A stretch of 64,000 nt of DNA from Tropicimonas sp. IMCC34011 (GTDB taxonomy: Bacteria > Pseudomonadota > Alphaproteobacteria > Rhodobacterales > Rhodobacteraceae): positions 124,001-188,000 of the forward strand of contig NZ_QMEJ01000002.1 of the NCBI RefSeq assembly GCF_003390865.1, read 5' to 3'. Below are positions 1 to 9,603 of this stretch, in pieces. The stretch's first letter is position 1, and the number at the start of each line of letters is the position of its first letter. Both the position numbers and the translations under genes were made by a program. The notes below the pieces were generated by a model that was not told the origin of the DNA, ran no database searches, and saw nothing but the letters and a program-made list of their open reading frames with translations.

Positions 1-2
1 GC

Positions 3-926
<924 letters not shown>

Positions 927-1063
927 GCGGGGGGCCGCTGAAACGAGGCGCCCCATTACAAGATACAGATGACTTGGTGCCCTCGCCGCGCTATGGCTGG
1001 GGTTAACCGGCCGAAGATGCCGGAGACGAGGGCAACCATAGCGATCCACTTGGGGCAGTGATC

Positions 1064-1630
1064 ATGAACAATACCATTCCCACGTCGCGACGGGCTTTCA
1101 TCGCCTCCGCGGCGAGCGCGACGATGCTTGCCGGCTGCAGCAACGCAGTCGGATCGGGCGGCGGTCAACGCATCGACGCCCGCGTCGATTCCACGCGCAA
1201 TTACCTGCACAACCAGTTTCCGGGCACCCGGGACCTCGAAGCCAAGTCCATGGGCGCGCTCTACATGCCGCTCGTGACCAAGGCCGGCTTCGGCATCGGC
1301 GGCGCCTATGGCCGCGGCGCCCTCAGGATCGACAACGTGACGGTGGATTACTACGCCGCCGTCGAGGCCTCCATCGGCTTCCAGATCGGCGCCCAGCAAT
1401 ATGCGCATGTCCTCTACTTCATGACGACGGACGCGCTGCGCTCCTTCCGCACCTCACCGGGCTGGTCGGTCGGCGCCAATGCCGAATACGCGGTGAACGA
1501 CCGGGGCGGCAACATCTCCGCCGAAACGCTGACCTCCCTCGATCCGGTGATCGCGATCATCTTCGGCCAGTCCGGCCTGATCGTCGGCGCGACGCTGGAA
1601 GGCACGAAGTACAACCGCATCATCCCCTGA
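1064..1630 (+). CDS. SYLF/YSC84-domain lipoprotein with twin-arginine leader
   Basis: A 188-residue exported protein of the lipid-binding SYLF (Ysc84, DUF500) family. The N terminus has a twin-arginine motif (SRRAFIAS, residues 8-15) and a lipobox LAGC with the acceptor Cys at 25, so it is probably folded before Tat export and then lipidated. The conserved C-terminal half contains the glycine-rich SYLF core (FGIGGAYGRGAL and DNVTVDYYAAVEASIGFQ). I chose ATG 1064 rather than GTG 1058 because GGGGCAG lies at the right distance from the ATG. Its bacterial role is not established; related proteins bind membranes. It stands alone and ends at a clear terminator. Confidence 0.82.
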   Translation: MNNTIPTSRRAFIASAASATMLAGCSNAVGSGGGQRIDARVDSTRNYLHNQFPGTRDLEAKSMGALYMPLVTKAGFGIGGAYGRGALRIDNVTVDYYAAVEASIGFQIGAQQYAHVLYFMTTDALRSFRTSPGWSVGANAEYAVNDRGGNISAETLTSLDPVIAIIFGQSGLIVGATLEGTKYNRIIP

Positions 1631-1702
1631 GCCGAAGGGGCGCCCGGAGCGCGGCGGAGCTGCGTCCCGCCTCGGGTGTTTCCAAGCAAGGATGGACGAA
1701 CG

Positions 1703-1736
1703 GGGCGCGGCCGATGCAGGGGCCGCGCCCTTTCTT
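1703..1736 (+). terminator. Rho-independent terminator of the SYLF gene
   Basis: Ten-base perfect stem GGGCGCGGCC / GGCCGCGCCC (1703-1712 and 1721-1730) with an eight-base loop, followed on the plus strand by TTTCTT. It lies between convergent genes, so the stem could also block the minus-strand ATPase transcript. Confidence 0.8.
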
Positions 1737-1745
1737 CGTTCCGGC

Positions 1746-3308
1746 CTACCGTCCGCGGAACATGCCCCCGAGGAGCCCGCGCACGATCATGCGGCTCGAC
1801 TGGGTCCCGAGCTGACGGGCAAAGCTCTTGGCGAAGGCTGTGCCGATGCCATCCGTCCGGGTGGACTTGCGCTCCTCCCCCGACCGACCGACGAGGGGCC
1901 CGGAATACCGCCGGGCCGCGTTGTAATCGTGCTCCTCCTCGGCGGCATCCTCGGCCTCCATCGCGCGCTTCTTCGCGGTCTCGGCGCGCTCCGTCAGGAT
2001 CTCGAAGGCGCTTTCGCGGTCGACATGCGCGTCGTAGCGTCCGGCAAGGGGAGAAGCCGCGACGATGGCGGCGCGCTCGTCGTCCCCGATGGGGCCAAGG
2101 CGGGAGGACGGCGGACGGATCAGGGTTCGCTCCGCCATGCCGGGCTCCCCGGTATCGGCGAGAAAGGAGGTGACCGCCTCCCCAGTCCCGACTTCCGAGA
2201 TCGCTTCGGCGATATCGAGCGCGGGGTTGTCCCGGTAGGTTCCGGCGGCGGCATTCAATGCCCTGCGGTCCCGCTCGGTGAAGGCGCGGAGGGCGTGCTG
2301 GACGCGGTTGCCGAGCTGCCCCAGCACATCGTCCGGCACGTCCGCCGGGGTCTGGGTGCAGAAATAGACACCGACCCCCTTCGAGCGGATCAGCCGCGCG
2401 ACCTGTTCCACCTTGTCGAGAAGCGCCTTCGGGGCATCGTCGAACAGAAGATGCGCCTCGTCGAAGAAGAAGACGAGCCGGGGTTTGTCGGGATCGCCGA
2501 TCTCCGGCAGCATCTCGAAGAGCTCTGACAGGAGCCAGAGCAGGAACGTGGCGTAGAGCCGAGGGGAATTCACGAGCCGGTCCGCGGCGAGCAGGTTGAT
2601 CTGCCCCCTCCCGTCCTCGGCGGTCCTGAACAGGTCGCGGATCTCGAGCGCCGGCTCCCCGAAGAGCCGGTCACCGCCCTCGTTCTCCAGCACCAGAAGC
2701 GCCCTCTGGATCGCGCCGACGGAGGCGGTGGAGACGTTGCCGTAGCGTAAGGAAAGCTCCTTGCGCTGCTCCCCGGTCCAGGTCAGGAGCGCCTGCAGGT
2801 CCTTCAGATCGAGCAACGCCAGGCCCTGCTCGTCTGCCACGCGGAAGGCGACGTTGAGGACACCCTCCTGCGCTTCGGACAGATCGAGAAGGCGCGACAG
2901 CAGGAGCGGCCCCATATCGGCGATCGTGGTGCGAACCGGGTGCCCCTTCTCGCCGAAGAGATCCCAGAACGTCACGGGAAAGGCGCTGTAGTCCAGATCG
3001 AGCCCGATGGTCGCGGCGCGCTCGGCAAAGGCGTCGTGGTGCTTCGCCTCGGCGGATCCCGCGGCGGCGAGCCCCGACAGATCGCCCTTGATGTCCGACA
3101 CGAAGACAGGGACGCCGGCCGCGCTGAAGCTCTCGGCGAGGATCTGGAGCGTCACGGTCTTGCCCGTGCCGGTCGCGCCGGCGATCAGGCCGTGGCGGTT
3201 GGCCTTGTTCAGCTCCAGAAATTGCGGCGAGCCGTATCCCTCGCCTCCGCCGCCGACGAAGATCGTCCCCCGTTCGTCCATGTCGCTGAAATCCCTTTTC
3301 GCGGTCAC
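1746..3308 (-). CDS. HerA/YjgR-like (DUF853) P-loop ATPase
   Basis: A 520-residue cytosolic ATPase of the HerA-FtsK superfamily, YjgR/DUF853 branch; the cellular substrate of this branch is not established. Walker A GATGTGKT is at residues 44-51, Walker B RLVFFFDEAH at about 277-286, and a sensor-like block (YFCTQTPADVPDDVLGQLGNR) follows. The basic, Gly-rich C terminus (RGLLGGMFRGR) is typical of YjgR proteins. The start is uncertain: GTG 3308 is given, but the ATG ten codons downstream (MDERGTIF) has an AAGGGA element about ten bases in front of it and may be the real one. No partner nuclease (NurA, SIR2 or similar) is adjacent, so this is the housekeeping type rather than a defence HerA. 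Confidence 0.88.
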   Translation of the reverse strand: MTAKRDFSDMDERGTIFVGGGGEGYGSPQFLELNKANRHGLIAGATGTGKTVTLQILAESFSAAGVPVFVSDIKGDLSGLAAAGSAEAKHHDAFAERAATIGLDLDYSAFPVTFWDLFGEKGHPVRTTIADMGPLLLSRLLDLSEAQEGVLNVAFRVADEQGLALLDLKDLQALLTWTGEQRKELSLRYGNVSTASVGAIQRALLVLENEGGDRLFGEPALEIRDLFRTAEDGRGQINLLAADRLVNSPRLYATFLLWLLSELFEMLPEIGDPDKPRLVFFFDEAHLLFDDAPKALLDKVEQVARLIRSKGVGVYFCTQTPADVPDDVLGQLGNRVQHALRAFTERDRRALNAAAGTYRDNPALDIAEAISEVGTGEAVTSFLADTGEPGMAERTLIRPPSSRLGPIGDDERAAIVAASPLAGRYDAHVDRESAFEILTERAETAKKRAMEAEDAAEEEHDYNAARRYSGPLVGRSGEERKSTRTDGIGTAFAKSFARQLGTQSSRMIVRGLLGGMFRGR

Positions 3309-3401
3309 GCTCCGCGCGACAATAGTATCTTAACACAATTCGGCCAGAGTGATCCCTGTCGCGCCCGGTATCGGGGCCGCGGCGTCCTCCCTGTCTGACT
3401 G

Positions 3402-3430
3402 GGCCGCGCCTTCGGGTGCGGCCTTTTTTT
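3402..3430 (+). terminator. strong terminator without an upstream same-strand gene
   Basis: GGCCGC and GCGGCC arms closed by a GCCTTCGGGT loop and followed by seven Ts. The only plus-strand sequence in front of it is the 90 bases after the divergent HerA-like start, where a TAGTAT element near 3324 could serve as a -10. A short RNA of about 70-95 nt is therefore possible. The alternative is that it is an insulating terminator left from another arrangement. Confidence 0.7.
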
Positions 3431-3596
3431 GCCGCGCCCGGAAAAGTGGCGGAATGCCGCAGGGTTTGCCCGATTTTCCGCTTTCTCCCGAAGGCAAACA
3501 GGCGTACCCGCTCTTCAAATCCGTCCCGCGCCTCGATTGTAGCTGCCTTCGGGGAATCCGCAGTTGACGGATAGAATCATTCTGCATAGCGTTCGC

Positions 3597-3691
3597 CCAT
3601 CAAGTCGGCCCGTCCGACAGGGAGAACAGCAATAAAGCGCCGAATGGCGCGGGGGATATTCCCCCGGGAAAGGGTCCTTCGGGGCCCTTTT
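3597..3691 (+). ncRNA. candidate structured small RNA or ialB leader attenuator
   Basis: Three consecutive hairpins: GCGCC-gaat-GGCGC (3637-3650), GGGGGA-tat-TCCCCC (3651-3665), and GGGTCC-ttcg-GGGCCC flanked by AAA/TTT (3669-3690), the last followed by a T run, as in an intrinsic terminator. A TTGACG at 3564-3569 with a weak -10 about 17 bases on would start transcription near 3597, giving an RNA of about 95 nt. The ialB-like start codon is 120 bases further on, so an attenuated leader of that gene is the main alternative. I do not recognise a known RNA family. The 5' end is inferred. Confidence 0.4.
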
Positions 3692-3753
3692 CCATTTTCG
3701 CGCTCCTCTTCCTCACGTCTTTGCCCCCTGACTTCACGCCCCGCCCGTGGTAA

Positions 3754-3774
3754 GCGGCTTTTCGGAAAAGCCGC
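3754..3774. repeat. perfect inverted repeat in the ialB-like leader
   Basis: GCGGCTTTT-cgg-AAAAGCCGC, a nine-base perfect stem with a three-base loop, 39 bases before the IalB-family start codon. The Ts lie inside the stem rather than after it, so it is not a standard terminator; it could be an operator or an mRNA hairpin. Confidence 0.55.
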
Positions 3775-3812
3775 CTCAAACCGGCAGACGTACCGAGGAT
3801 ATCGAGACCATC

Positions 3813-4586
3813 ATGACGACCAGACTGAACACCACTCTCTCCCTTCTCGCGCTCACTGCCACGCTGGGCTTTGCCGGACCGGTTCTCGCCCAGGATGCCG
3901 GTGAGACTGCCGGCGAGGCCGACGCGGAACAGGGCAGCGAGACCGGAAGCGGCGAGCAGACGCCCGCTCAGGCCGCCGCCGAGGCTCTCGACATGGGCGA
4001 GCCCGTCCCCGGTGAGGCCGCGCCGCAGCCCGGCCCCGGCGGACGCTCCGAACCCGCCGCCTCGGTCGAGGGCGCTGCGCTCGGCCAGACCTACATCCTC
4101 GAGGCGTCCGGCGACTGGGAGGTTCACTGCGTCAACACCCAGCTCGACGCCGATCCCTGCGTGCTGCACCAGCTCCTGCAGGACGGAGATGGCAACTCCG
4201 TCGCAACGATCGAGATCGTGTCCATTCCCGGCGGTCAGCAGGCCGTCGCCGGCGCAACCATCGTGACGCCGCTGGAGACGCTGCTCACCCAGCAGGTCAC
4301 GCTCTCGGTCGATAGCGGCCAGGCCCGCCGCTACCCGTTCACGTTCTGCGTTCCGGCCGGCTGCGTCTCGCGCGTGGGCTTCACCGATGCCGAAGTGAAC
4401 AGCTTCCGCCGCGGTGCGGCCGCCAATCTGCGCATCGTTCCGGCCTCCGCCCCCGATCAGGAAGTGAACCTCAACGTTTCGCTGTCCGGCTTCACCGACG
4501 GCTTTGCCATGGTGCGTGAGGCCAACCTCGCGAACGCAGCCGAGATCGAAGAGCTGCAGGCGGAGCAGGCCGAAGGCGCCAACTGA
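3813..4586 (+). CDS. invasion-associated locus B (IalB) family secreted protein
   Basis: A 257-residue exported protein. Residues 1-26 form a Sec signal peptide ending VLA with Gln next. Residues 27-85 are a low-complexity Ala/Glu/Pro/Gly linker, and the rest is the IalB domain (starting near GDWEVHCVNT) with two cysteine pairs (CVNTQLDADPC and FCVPAGC) that are probably disulfides in the periplasm. IalB proteins are widespread in alphaproteobacteria; the invasion role comes from Bartonella and should not be assumed here. I place the start at ATG 3813, the codon that opens the signal peptide; an in-frame upstream GTG at 3747 would add 22 residues that fit no leader. Confidence 0.85.
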   Translation: MTTRLNTTLSLLALTATLGFAGPVLAQDAGETAGEADAEQGSETGSGEQTPAQAAAEALDMGEPVPGEAAPQPGPGGRSEPAASVEGAALGQTYILEASGDWEVHCVNTQLDADPCVLHQLLQDGDGNSVATIEIVSIPGGQQAVAGATIVTPLETLLTQQVTLSVDSGQARRYPFTFCVPAGCVSRVGFTDAEVNSFRRGAAANLRIVPASAPDQEVNLNVSLSGFTDGFAMVREANLANAAEIEELQAEQAEGAN

Positions 4587-4613
4587 CGCCGCCCGCATTT
4601 GGACGACGATATC

Positions 4614-4646
4614 GCCCCCGCACACAGCTGCGGGGGCTTTCCTTTT
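4614..4646 (+). terminator. Rho-independent terminator of the IalB-family gene
   Basis: Nine-base stem GCCCCCGCA / TGCGGGGGC with a six-base loop, followed by TTTCCTTTT, 28 bases after the stop codon. Confidence 0.88.
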
Positions 4647-4715
4647 GGGAGATCCGATTCCGAAGCCGTTCGTCGGGAGACACCTGCCAGTCGCGCGCTC
4701 CCTGAGAACGGCCCC

Positions 4716-5540
4716 TCAGGCGAGGCGGAGAGCGGCACCCCGCTCCCGGTTGTCCATGTCGGTCAGAATGGTGTCGAGGGTCAGGCCGCCGGCTTCCAGG
4801 ATCGCAGCGACATCGCGCGCCTGCCCTGCCCCGCATTCGACGATCAGGCGGCCGCCCGGCGCGAGGCGGGACGCGGCACCCTCAGCGATTGCGCGATAGG
4901 CGCCGAGCCCGTCGCCGCCATCGGTGAGCGCGCCCGTCGGTTCCCACTCCCGCACTTCCGGGGCGAGGCCGGGTATCTCCGCGGCGGGGATGTAGGGCGG
5001 ATTGGAGACGATCAGGTCGAACGGCCCGGTCTCCGCCCCGAACCAGTCGCACAAGGCGAGGCGCGCGCGGGGTCCGATCCCGAGCCGGTTGGCATTCTCC
5101 CGCGCAACATCGAGCGCGGCATCCGAGACGTCCGTGCCCACGCCTTCCGCCTCGACCCGTTCGGCGAGAAGCGTCAGCAGGAGACAGCCGGTCCCGGTCC
5201 CGAGATCGAGGACGCGGGTAAACGGCGCCTTGAGCGCCTCGGCGACGAGCTCTTCCGTCTCGGGCCGCGGGTCGAGTGTGTCCGGCGTCACGCGGAAGGA
5301 CCGGCCCCAGAACAGGCGCTCGCCGACAATCTGGGCCACGGGCTGGCGGGCGATGCGTGCGGCGATGACGACCTCGAGCCTGTCCCATGCGTCGAACGGG
5401 TCCGGCCCCATGACGATCAGCGCCTCGGGACGGACGCCCGCGGCGAAGGCGACGAGACGACGGGCATCGCCGGCGGCGGCGTCGATCCCGGCCTCGCGAA
5501 GCGCGCGGGCCGCCTTGATCTGGGCATCGGCAAAGGTCAC
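4716..5540 (-). CDS. prmC: peptide chain release factor N5-glutamine methyltransferase
   Basis: Methylates the Gln of the GGQ motif in release factors. This 274-residue protein has an N-terminal helical substrate-binding part (1-100), the SAM-binding motif I LDLGTGTG (112-119), and the diagnostic catalytic NPPY (180-183). The GTG start at 5540 overlaps the TGA of prfA in a GTGA tetranucleotide, so it is translationally coupled to its own substrate gene, the standard prfA-prmC arrangement. Confidence 0.96.
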   Translation of the reverse strand: MTFADAQIKAARALREAGIDAAAGDARRLVAFAAGVRPEALIVMGPDPFDAWDRLEVVIAARIARQPVAQIVGERLFWGRSFRVTPDTLDPRPETEELVAEALKAPFTRVLDLGTGTGCLLLTLLAERVEAEGVGTDVSDAALDVARENANRLGIGPRARLALCDWFGAETGPFDLIVSNPPYIPAAEIPGLAPEVREWEPTGALTDGGDGLGAYRAIAEGAASRLAPGGRLIVECGAGQARDVAAILEAGGLTLDTILTDMDNRERGAALRLA

Positions 5541-6592
5541 GTGTCGAGCTCTGCCAGCTTGCGGGCCTGATCGTCGGCCACGAGCGCGTCGGTCACCTCG
5601 TCGAGATCCCCGTTCAGGACACTCTCCAGCCGGTAGAGCGTCAGGTTGATGCGGTGGTCCGTCATGCGGCCTTGCGGGAAGTTGTAGGTGCGGATGCGCT
5701 CCGAGCGGTCGCCTGAGCCGACCTGCGCCTTGCGATCCGCCGCGCGGGCGCCTTCGCTTTCGCTGCGCTGCCGGTCGAGAAGCCGGGCGCGCAGGACCGC
5801 CATGGCGACGGCACGGTTCTGGTGCTGCGACTTCTCGGACGAGGTCACGACGAGGCCGGTCGGCAGGTGGGTGATCCGGACGGCGCTGTCCGTGGTGTTC
5901 ACGTGCTGCCCGCCGGCGCCACTTGCGCGCATCGTGTCGATGCGGATGTCGCTGGCGGGAATGTCGATCTCGACCTCTTCCGCCTCCGGCAGCACCGCCA
6001 CGGTGGCCGCGGAGGTATGGATCCGACCGCCGCTTTCGGTTTCCGGAACGCGCTGCACCCGGTGGACGCCGCTCTCGAACTTGAGCCGCGCGAAGACGCC
6101 CTCCCCCGCGACCCTGACGATGGCTTCCTTGACTCCGCCGAGCTCGGTCTCCGCGTGCTCGATCATCTCAAAGCTCCAGCCGTGCCGCTCGGCATGAAGA
6201 CGGTACATCCGAAGAAGTGTCCCGGCGAAGAGCGCTGCCTCCTCCCCTCCGGTTCCGGGGCGGATCTCCATCATCGCCGGCCGCGCATCTGCTGCATCCC
6301 TGGGCAGGAGCGCCACCCGCAGGGCCTGCTCCGCCTCGGGAAGCGCGGCACGCAGCGTCTCGAGCTCCTCCTCGGCGAGATGCCGCATCTCGGGATCCTT
6401 CAGCATCGCCTCGGCGTCTGCGATCCCGTCCCGCAAGGCCCGCCATTCGGAGATGGTCCCGGTGATCCACTTGAGCTCGGCATATTCGCGGGACAGGCGC
6501 GCGATGTCGCCGGCCTCCGCGCCGGAGTTGAGCCGCGCTTCCACAAAGTGGAACCGATCTTCGATTTCTTCCAGTCGTGCTTCAGGGACCAT
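5537..6592 (-). CDS. prfA: peptide chain release factor 1
   Basis: Terminates translation at UAA and UAG. The 351-residue protein carries the stop-codon-reading PxT motif (PET, residues 183-185) and the peptidyl-hydrolase GGQ (227-229, in [15 protein letters not shown]). I chose ATG 6592 because it gives the usual RF1 N terminus ([14 protein letters not shown]); a TTG at 6628 would add 12 unrelated residues. Neither has a strong ribosome site. The last four bases overlap prmC, which modifies the Gln of this GGQ. Confidence 0.95.
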   Translation of the reverse strand: MVPEARLEEIEDRFHFVEARLNSGAEAGDIARLSREYAELKWITGTISEWRALRDGIADAEAMLKDPEMRHLAEEELETLRAALPEAEQALRVALLPRDAADARPAMMEIRPGTGGEEAALFAGTLLRMYRLHAERHGWSFEMIEHAETELGGVKEAIVRVAGEGVFARLKFESGVHRVQRVPETESGGRIHTSAATVAVLPEAEEVEIDIPASDIRIDTMRASGAGGQHVNTTDSAVRITHLPTGLVVTSSEKSQHQNRAVAMAVLRARLLDRQRSESEGARAADRKAQVGSGDRSERIRTYNFPQGRMTDHRINLTLYRLESVLNGDLDEVTDALVADDQARKLAELDT

Positions 6593-6649
6593 GCCGGGTC
6601 TGCTGACGGATCGGGAGGCGCCCGTCAAGACGGGGCGTCGCGGCGGCGA

Positions 6650-7102
6650 TCAGTCTCTCTGAAGCTCGGCGAGCCAGGCCCGCACCCGCCTGCGATTCAC
6701 GCCCATGTCGTCCCGCCCGAACCGCAGGCGAGCGAAGACGTAGAGCAGCGTCCCGTCACCGCCGCGCTCGGCTGCGACCGTGGTGTAATCGGGGAAACCG
6801 AAGACCTTGGTGCGGGTGATATAGGTGATCCGCCCTTCAGCGGGGCTCCCGGCGAGGCGCTCCGTCTGCGGGGTCGCCATGGCGATCCGGTCCAGATCGG
6901 ACAGGATTTCTGTCGGCGTGCCGGACAGGCGCAGCGGCGGCACGTGGCCCTGCGATCCGACGACGTAGCGCCCCGCAGCCGCCGTCGCGTCCTTTGGATC
7001 GACATGCCAGTCCTTCTCGTAAGACGGCGCGAGCCGGATCCAGGCGAAGCCGAACGTCACGATGACGGCGAATGCGGTGGAGATGGGGCGCAGTAGGGAC
7101 AT
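6650..7102 (-). CDS. DUF1499 family protein
   Basis: A 150-residue protein with an N-terminal hydrophobic segment (about 5-24) acting as a signal anchor and a periplasmic DUF1499 domain ending in the family signature (KVFGFPDYTTV and RLRFGRDDMGVNRRRVRAWL). Function is unknown in the family. It lies 57 bases upstream of prfA on the same strand and may share its transcript. The ATG at 7102 is the only start that includes the membrane segment. Confidence 0.8.
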   Translation of the reverse strand: MSLLRPISTAFAVIVTFGFAWIRLAPSYEKDWHVDPKDATAAAGRYVVGSQGHVPPLRLSGTPTEILSDLDRIAMATPQTERLAGSPAEGRITYITRTKVFGFPDYTTVAAERGGDGTLLYVFARLRFGRDDMGVNRRRVRAWLAELQRD

Positions 7103-7164
7103 GAAGGGAGGCTACCTGACAGTGTTGTGAACCGGTCAACGTTATGGTCGGGCGATCCGATCCA

Positions 7165-8130
7165 TCAGCGCTTGAATTTGTCCCAGGCGATCAGACAGAG
7201 AATCTCCATGGCGACATGTGCGCCCGCGACGGCGGTCGCCCCCGAGGGATCGTAGGGCGGCGCGACCTCGACGATATCGCCTCCGACGACGTGGATGCCC
7301 GCGATATCCCGCAGGATCGCGGCGGCCTGCCAGCTGGCCAGCCCGCCCCAGACCGGTGTGCCGGTGCCCGGGGCGAAAGCCGGGTCGAGCGCGTCGATAT
7401 CGAAGGAGAGATAGACGGGCCGATTGCCGACCCGGTCACGGATGCGCTGTGCGACGCGCGCTGCCCCCTCTTCGTGAACGCGTCGCGCATCGATCGTCTC
7501 GACGCCCATCGTGTCCGTGTTGACCGTTCGGATACCGACCTGCACCGAGGAGCCCGCGTCGATCACGCCCTCCTTGATGCCCTTGTAGAACATCGTGCCG
7601 TGGTCGATCCGGGCGCTCTCGTCATCGGCCCAGGTGTCCGAATGCGCATCGAACTGAACGAGGGACAGCGGCCCGTGAACCTCCGCGTGAGCCCTCAGGA
7701 TCGGCAGGGAGATCGAATGGTCTCCCCCGAGCGTGATCATGGACGCTCCCGATCCGACGATGCCGGCGGCATGGACCTGCAGCGCGTGCGGGAAGTCCGG
7801 GACGCGGGCGTAGTCGAATGCCAGGTCGCCGTAATCCACCACGGCGAGGTCCGACAGCGGATCGATCCCCCAGCCATAGGGAGGATCGAACGGCTGGAGC
7901 GTCGAGGCCTCCCGGATCGCCCTCGGCCCGAGGCGCGCGCCGGGTCGGTTCGTCACCGCCTGATCGAAGGGAACGCCCGTCACGGCGATGTCGACGCCGT
8001 CCAGATCCTTGGAATATCGCCGCCGGAGAAAGGACAGCGCGCCGCCGAACGCGTTCTCGAATGCAAGGCCGCGCCTGTTCTCGGCTGTAAAAGCCAGATC
8101 CACCTGCGTCTTCGCATCCTCGAGCGCCAT
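7165..8130 (-). CDS. speB: agmatinase / ureohydrolase family enzyme
   Basis: A 321-residue dimanganese ureohydrolase. The metal-binding blocks GGDHSI, DAHSDT and SFDIDALDP are all intact. Agmatinase (agmatine to putrescine plus urea) is the likeliest activity, since the sequence follows the bacterial SpeB pattern around RPGARLGPRAIR; guanidinobutyrase or another guanidino substrate cannot be excluded. ATG 8130 is preferred because AGGAGG precedes it by eight bases; the frame continues upstream but without a ribosome site. No arginine decarboxylase is adjacent. Confidence 0.87.
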   Translation of the reverse strand: MALEDAKTQVDLAFTAENRRGLAFENAFGGALSFLRRRYSKDLDGVDIAVTGVPFDQAVTNRPGARLGPRAIREASTLQPFDPPYGWGIDPLSDLAVVDYGDLAFDYARVPDFPHALQVHAAGIVGSGASMITLGGDHSISLPILRAHAEVHGPLSLVQFDAHSDTWADDESARIDHGTMFYKGIKEGVIDAGSSVQVGIRTVNTDTMGVETIDARRVHEEGAARVAQRIRDRVGNRPVYLSFDIDALDPAFAPGTGTPVWGGLASWQAAAILRDIAGIHVVGGDIVEVAPPYDPSGATAVAGAHVAMEILCLIAWDKFKR

Positions 8131-8243
8131 CTCGCCGCCTCCTGCCCCTGTCTTGCCGTTGCGCCACACAGGGACATCAAACCGCCGCTCGCCGCAAGCC
8201 CGCCGTTACCCAACCGACCGGCACGGCGAGCTTGCGCCGAGCC

Positions 8244-8453
8244 TCAGGCGACGACCAGCCCACCGTTCAGGGCGAAGGCCATCATGCCAAGGACGAGCGC
8301 CCCGACCACGAGCCGGACGAGCCACTTGAGCATGTCTTCGATCGCCGCCAGCCGCAGCTCCACGTTCTTGCGGTGCACTTCGTCCACCGCGCGATGCATC
8401 TCCAGCCGTCCGAGGCGGCTCGTCACATCGCTGAATCCGGTGCAGTCCGTCAT
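8244..8453 (-). CDS. XhlA-like small membrane protein of a lysis cassette
   Basis: A 69-residue protein: an N-terminal polar helical part (1-42, including VELRLAAIEDMLKWLVR) and one membrane helix (about 44-64). The pattern of a short coiled-coil-like region followed by KWLVRLVVGA and a single helix resembles phage XhlA (haemolysin) proteins that assist holins. Its ATG overlaps the TGA of the holin gene (ATGA), so it belongs to the same operon. The family assignment is by pattern only. Confidence 0.6.
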   Translation of the reverse strand: MTDCTGFSDVTSRLGRLEMHRAVDEVHRKNVELRLAAIEDMLKWLVRLVVGALVLGMMAFALNGGLVVA

Positions 8454-9001
8454 CTGGACCTCCATTCGGCAAGAGCGGGATTGGCGGAGGTTGCGTCCCC
8501 GGCGCCCTCCACCTCTTCCTCCTCGCCCGCCCCGGCCCCGAGCGCCCTGAGCGCGGCGGTGTGGCGCACGACGGACGGCGCGAGGGCCACGGTCTGGGCG
8601 ATGGAACGCTGGAAGGACTGGCTCTTGGCCTGGTGGCGGGCGCCGAAATAGAACGACACGATGGCGCCCATCAGCCACCAGAGCGGCTCCGGAACGAGCG
8701 CAATGCCCTGCATCCGTCCGGCGAACCAGACCGGATCCACCATCGCCGAGACGAAAAGACCGAGCGTGCCAAGGGCGAGGGCCGGCCGCGGCAGCCGGTT
8801 CAGCCCGTCGATGACGCGATCGAAGACGCTCTGCCGGGGCGCCGCGAACTCGGCAGCGAACTGCGCGAGCGCCGCCTCCGCCCGGTCTGCATCGCGGGCG
8901 GCCCCCGCCTCGGCGTTTTCCCGGAAGACCTCGACCGTCTCCTTCACGGCGTTCCGGCCGCCAGAGAAGAGCAATGAGAAAAGCCCGTCGATCAGCCCCA
9001 T
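8450..9001 (-). CDS. GTA-type holin (three transmembrane segments)
   Basis: A 183-residue membrane protein resembling the 'holin of 3TMs, for gene-transfer release' family. Residues 1-16 are hydrophobic (MGLIDGLFSLLF), followed by an amphipathic charged stretch and two clear membrane helices (ALALGTLGLFVSAMVDPVWF and the WWLMGAIVSFYF block), then a polar, Glu-rich tail. It starts inside the endolysin gene (ten-base overlap) and ends in an ATGA overlap with the XhlA-like gene. In Rhodobacter capsulatus, GTA release uses an adjacent endolysin-holin pair outside the main capsid cluster, which is the arrangement here. Confidence 0.78.
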   Translation of the reverse strand: MGLIDGLFSLLFSGGRNAVKETVEVFRENAEAGAARDADRAEAALAQFAAEFAAPRQSVFDRVIDGLNRLPRPALALGTLGLFVSAMVDPVWFAGRMQGIALVPEPLWWLMGAIVSFYFGARHQAKSQSFQRSIAQTVALAPSVVRHTAALRALGAGAGEEEEVEGAGDATSANPALAEWRSR

Positions 9002-9603
9002 GACGCCACCCGCTCGCGATGCGCGTCCTCGGAGAGATGGAACCGCGGCGAGATGAACTCCTCCGCACGGCGGATCCACCCGCCCTTCCCGCCATCCTTG
9101 CGGCGCGCGTACTTGCGGGAGGAGGCGCGGCGATCCGCGAGCGCGTAGTAGTAATTGCGCCGGGCGATCCCGTAGGCATCGGCGACATGATCGGGCGCCG
9201 CCGCGGCCGCGGCCTTGGCGGCGGCAATGGTTTTGGGGCCGATCACGCCGTCCACCGCCACCACCTGCCCCATGTCGCACAGGAGCCGCTGGAGGATCCG
9301 CACCGCATTGGCCCCGGAATTGACGTACATGTCGAAGACCGTCGCCTGCAGCGGCTCCGGCAGCGCGGCGATCCTCGGACGCGCGAAATAGTGCTCGATG
9401 AAGATATCGACGGCCCGGTCCTTGCCGAGGCGCTTCACGTCCTCCGCATCCACGCGTCCGTCGCCTGTCACGTCGTCCTTCAGGCGCTGCAACGTGCCGA
9501 GCGTGACGCCGTACTTGGTCGGCCCGCCCGGATCGTCGGGATCGTTCACGTAGCCGCCCTCCCGGCGGACGATCTCCTCGGCGATCTGCTCTATCCGTCT
9601 CAT
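8992..9603 (-). CDS. GTA-type endolysin, glycoside hydrolase 108 family
   Basis: A 203-residue muramidase. The N-terminal block EGGYVNDPDDPGGPTKYGVT is the signature of the GH108 (secretory endolysin) family, with the Glu of EGG as predicted catalytic acid; the C-terminal part has a peptidoglycan-binding motif (VDGVIGPKTI). ATG 9603 has GGAGA seven bases upstream. There is no signal peptide, so release depends on the holin encoded next. The family is used by phages and by gene transfer agents to lyse the producing cell. A TTAACC half-site of CtrA type lies near 9659, too weak to call. Confidence 0.85.
   Translation of the reverse strand: MRRIEQIAEEIVRREGGYVNDPDDPGGPTKYGVTLGTLQRLKDDVTGDGRVDAEDVKRLGKDRAVDIFIEHYFARPRIAALPEPLQATVFDMYVNSGANAVRILQRLLCDMGQVVAVDGVIGPKTIAAAKAAAAAAPDHVADAYGIARRNYYYALADRRASSRKYARRKDGGKGGWIRRAEEFISPRFHLSEDAHRERVASWG

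Larger units (their letters stand above)
3309..3812. other. 504-bp intergenic region with two terminators and several hairpins, no protein gene seen
   Basis: Between the divergent HerA-like and IalB genes. It holds a plus-strand terminator with seven Ts at 3402-3430, a run of three adjacent hairpins ending in a second terminator at 3637-3691, and a perfect palindrome at 3754-3774. Neither terminator has a plus-strand gene in front of it. Short open frames here have no ribosome site or recognisable protein, so small RNAs or a long structured leader are the likeliest content. Confidence 0.6.

Noticed and set aside
1746-3308. HerA-like ATPase as part of an anti-phage system
   Set aside because: No NurA, SIR2, DUF4297 or other effector is adjacent and the sequence follows the housekeeping YjgR pattern.
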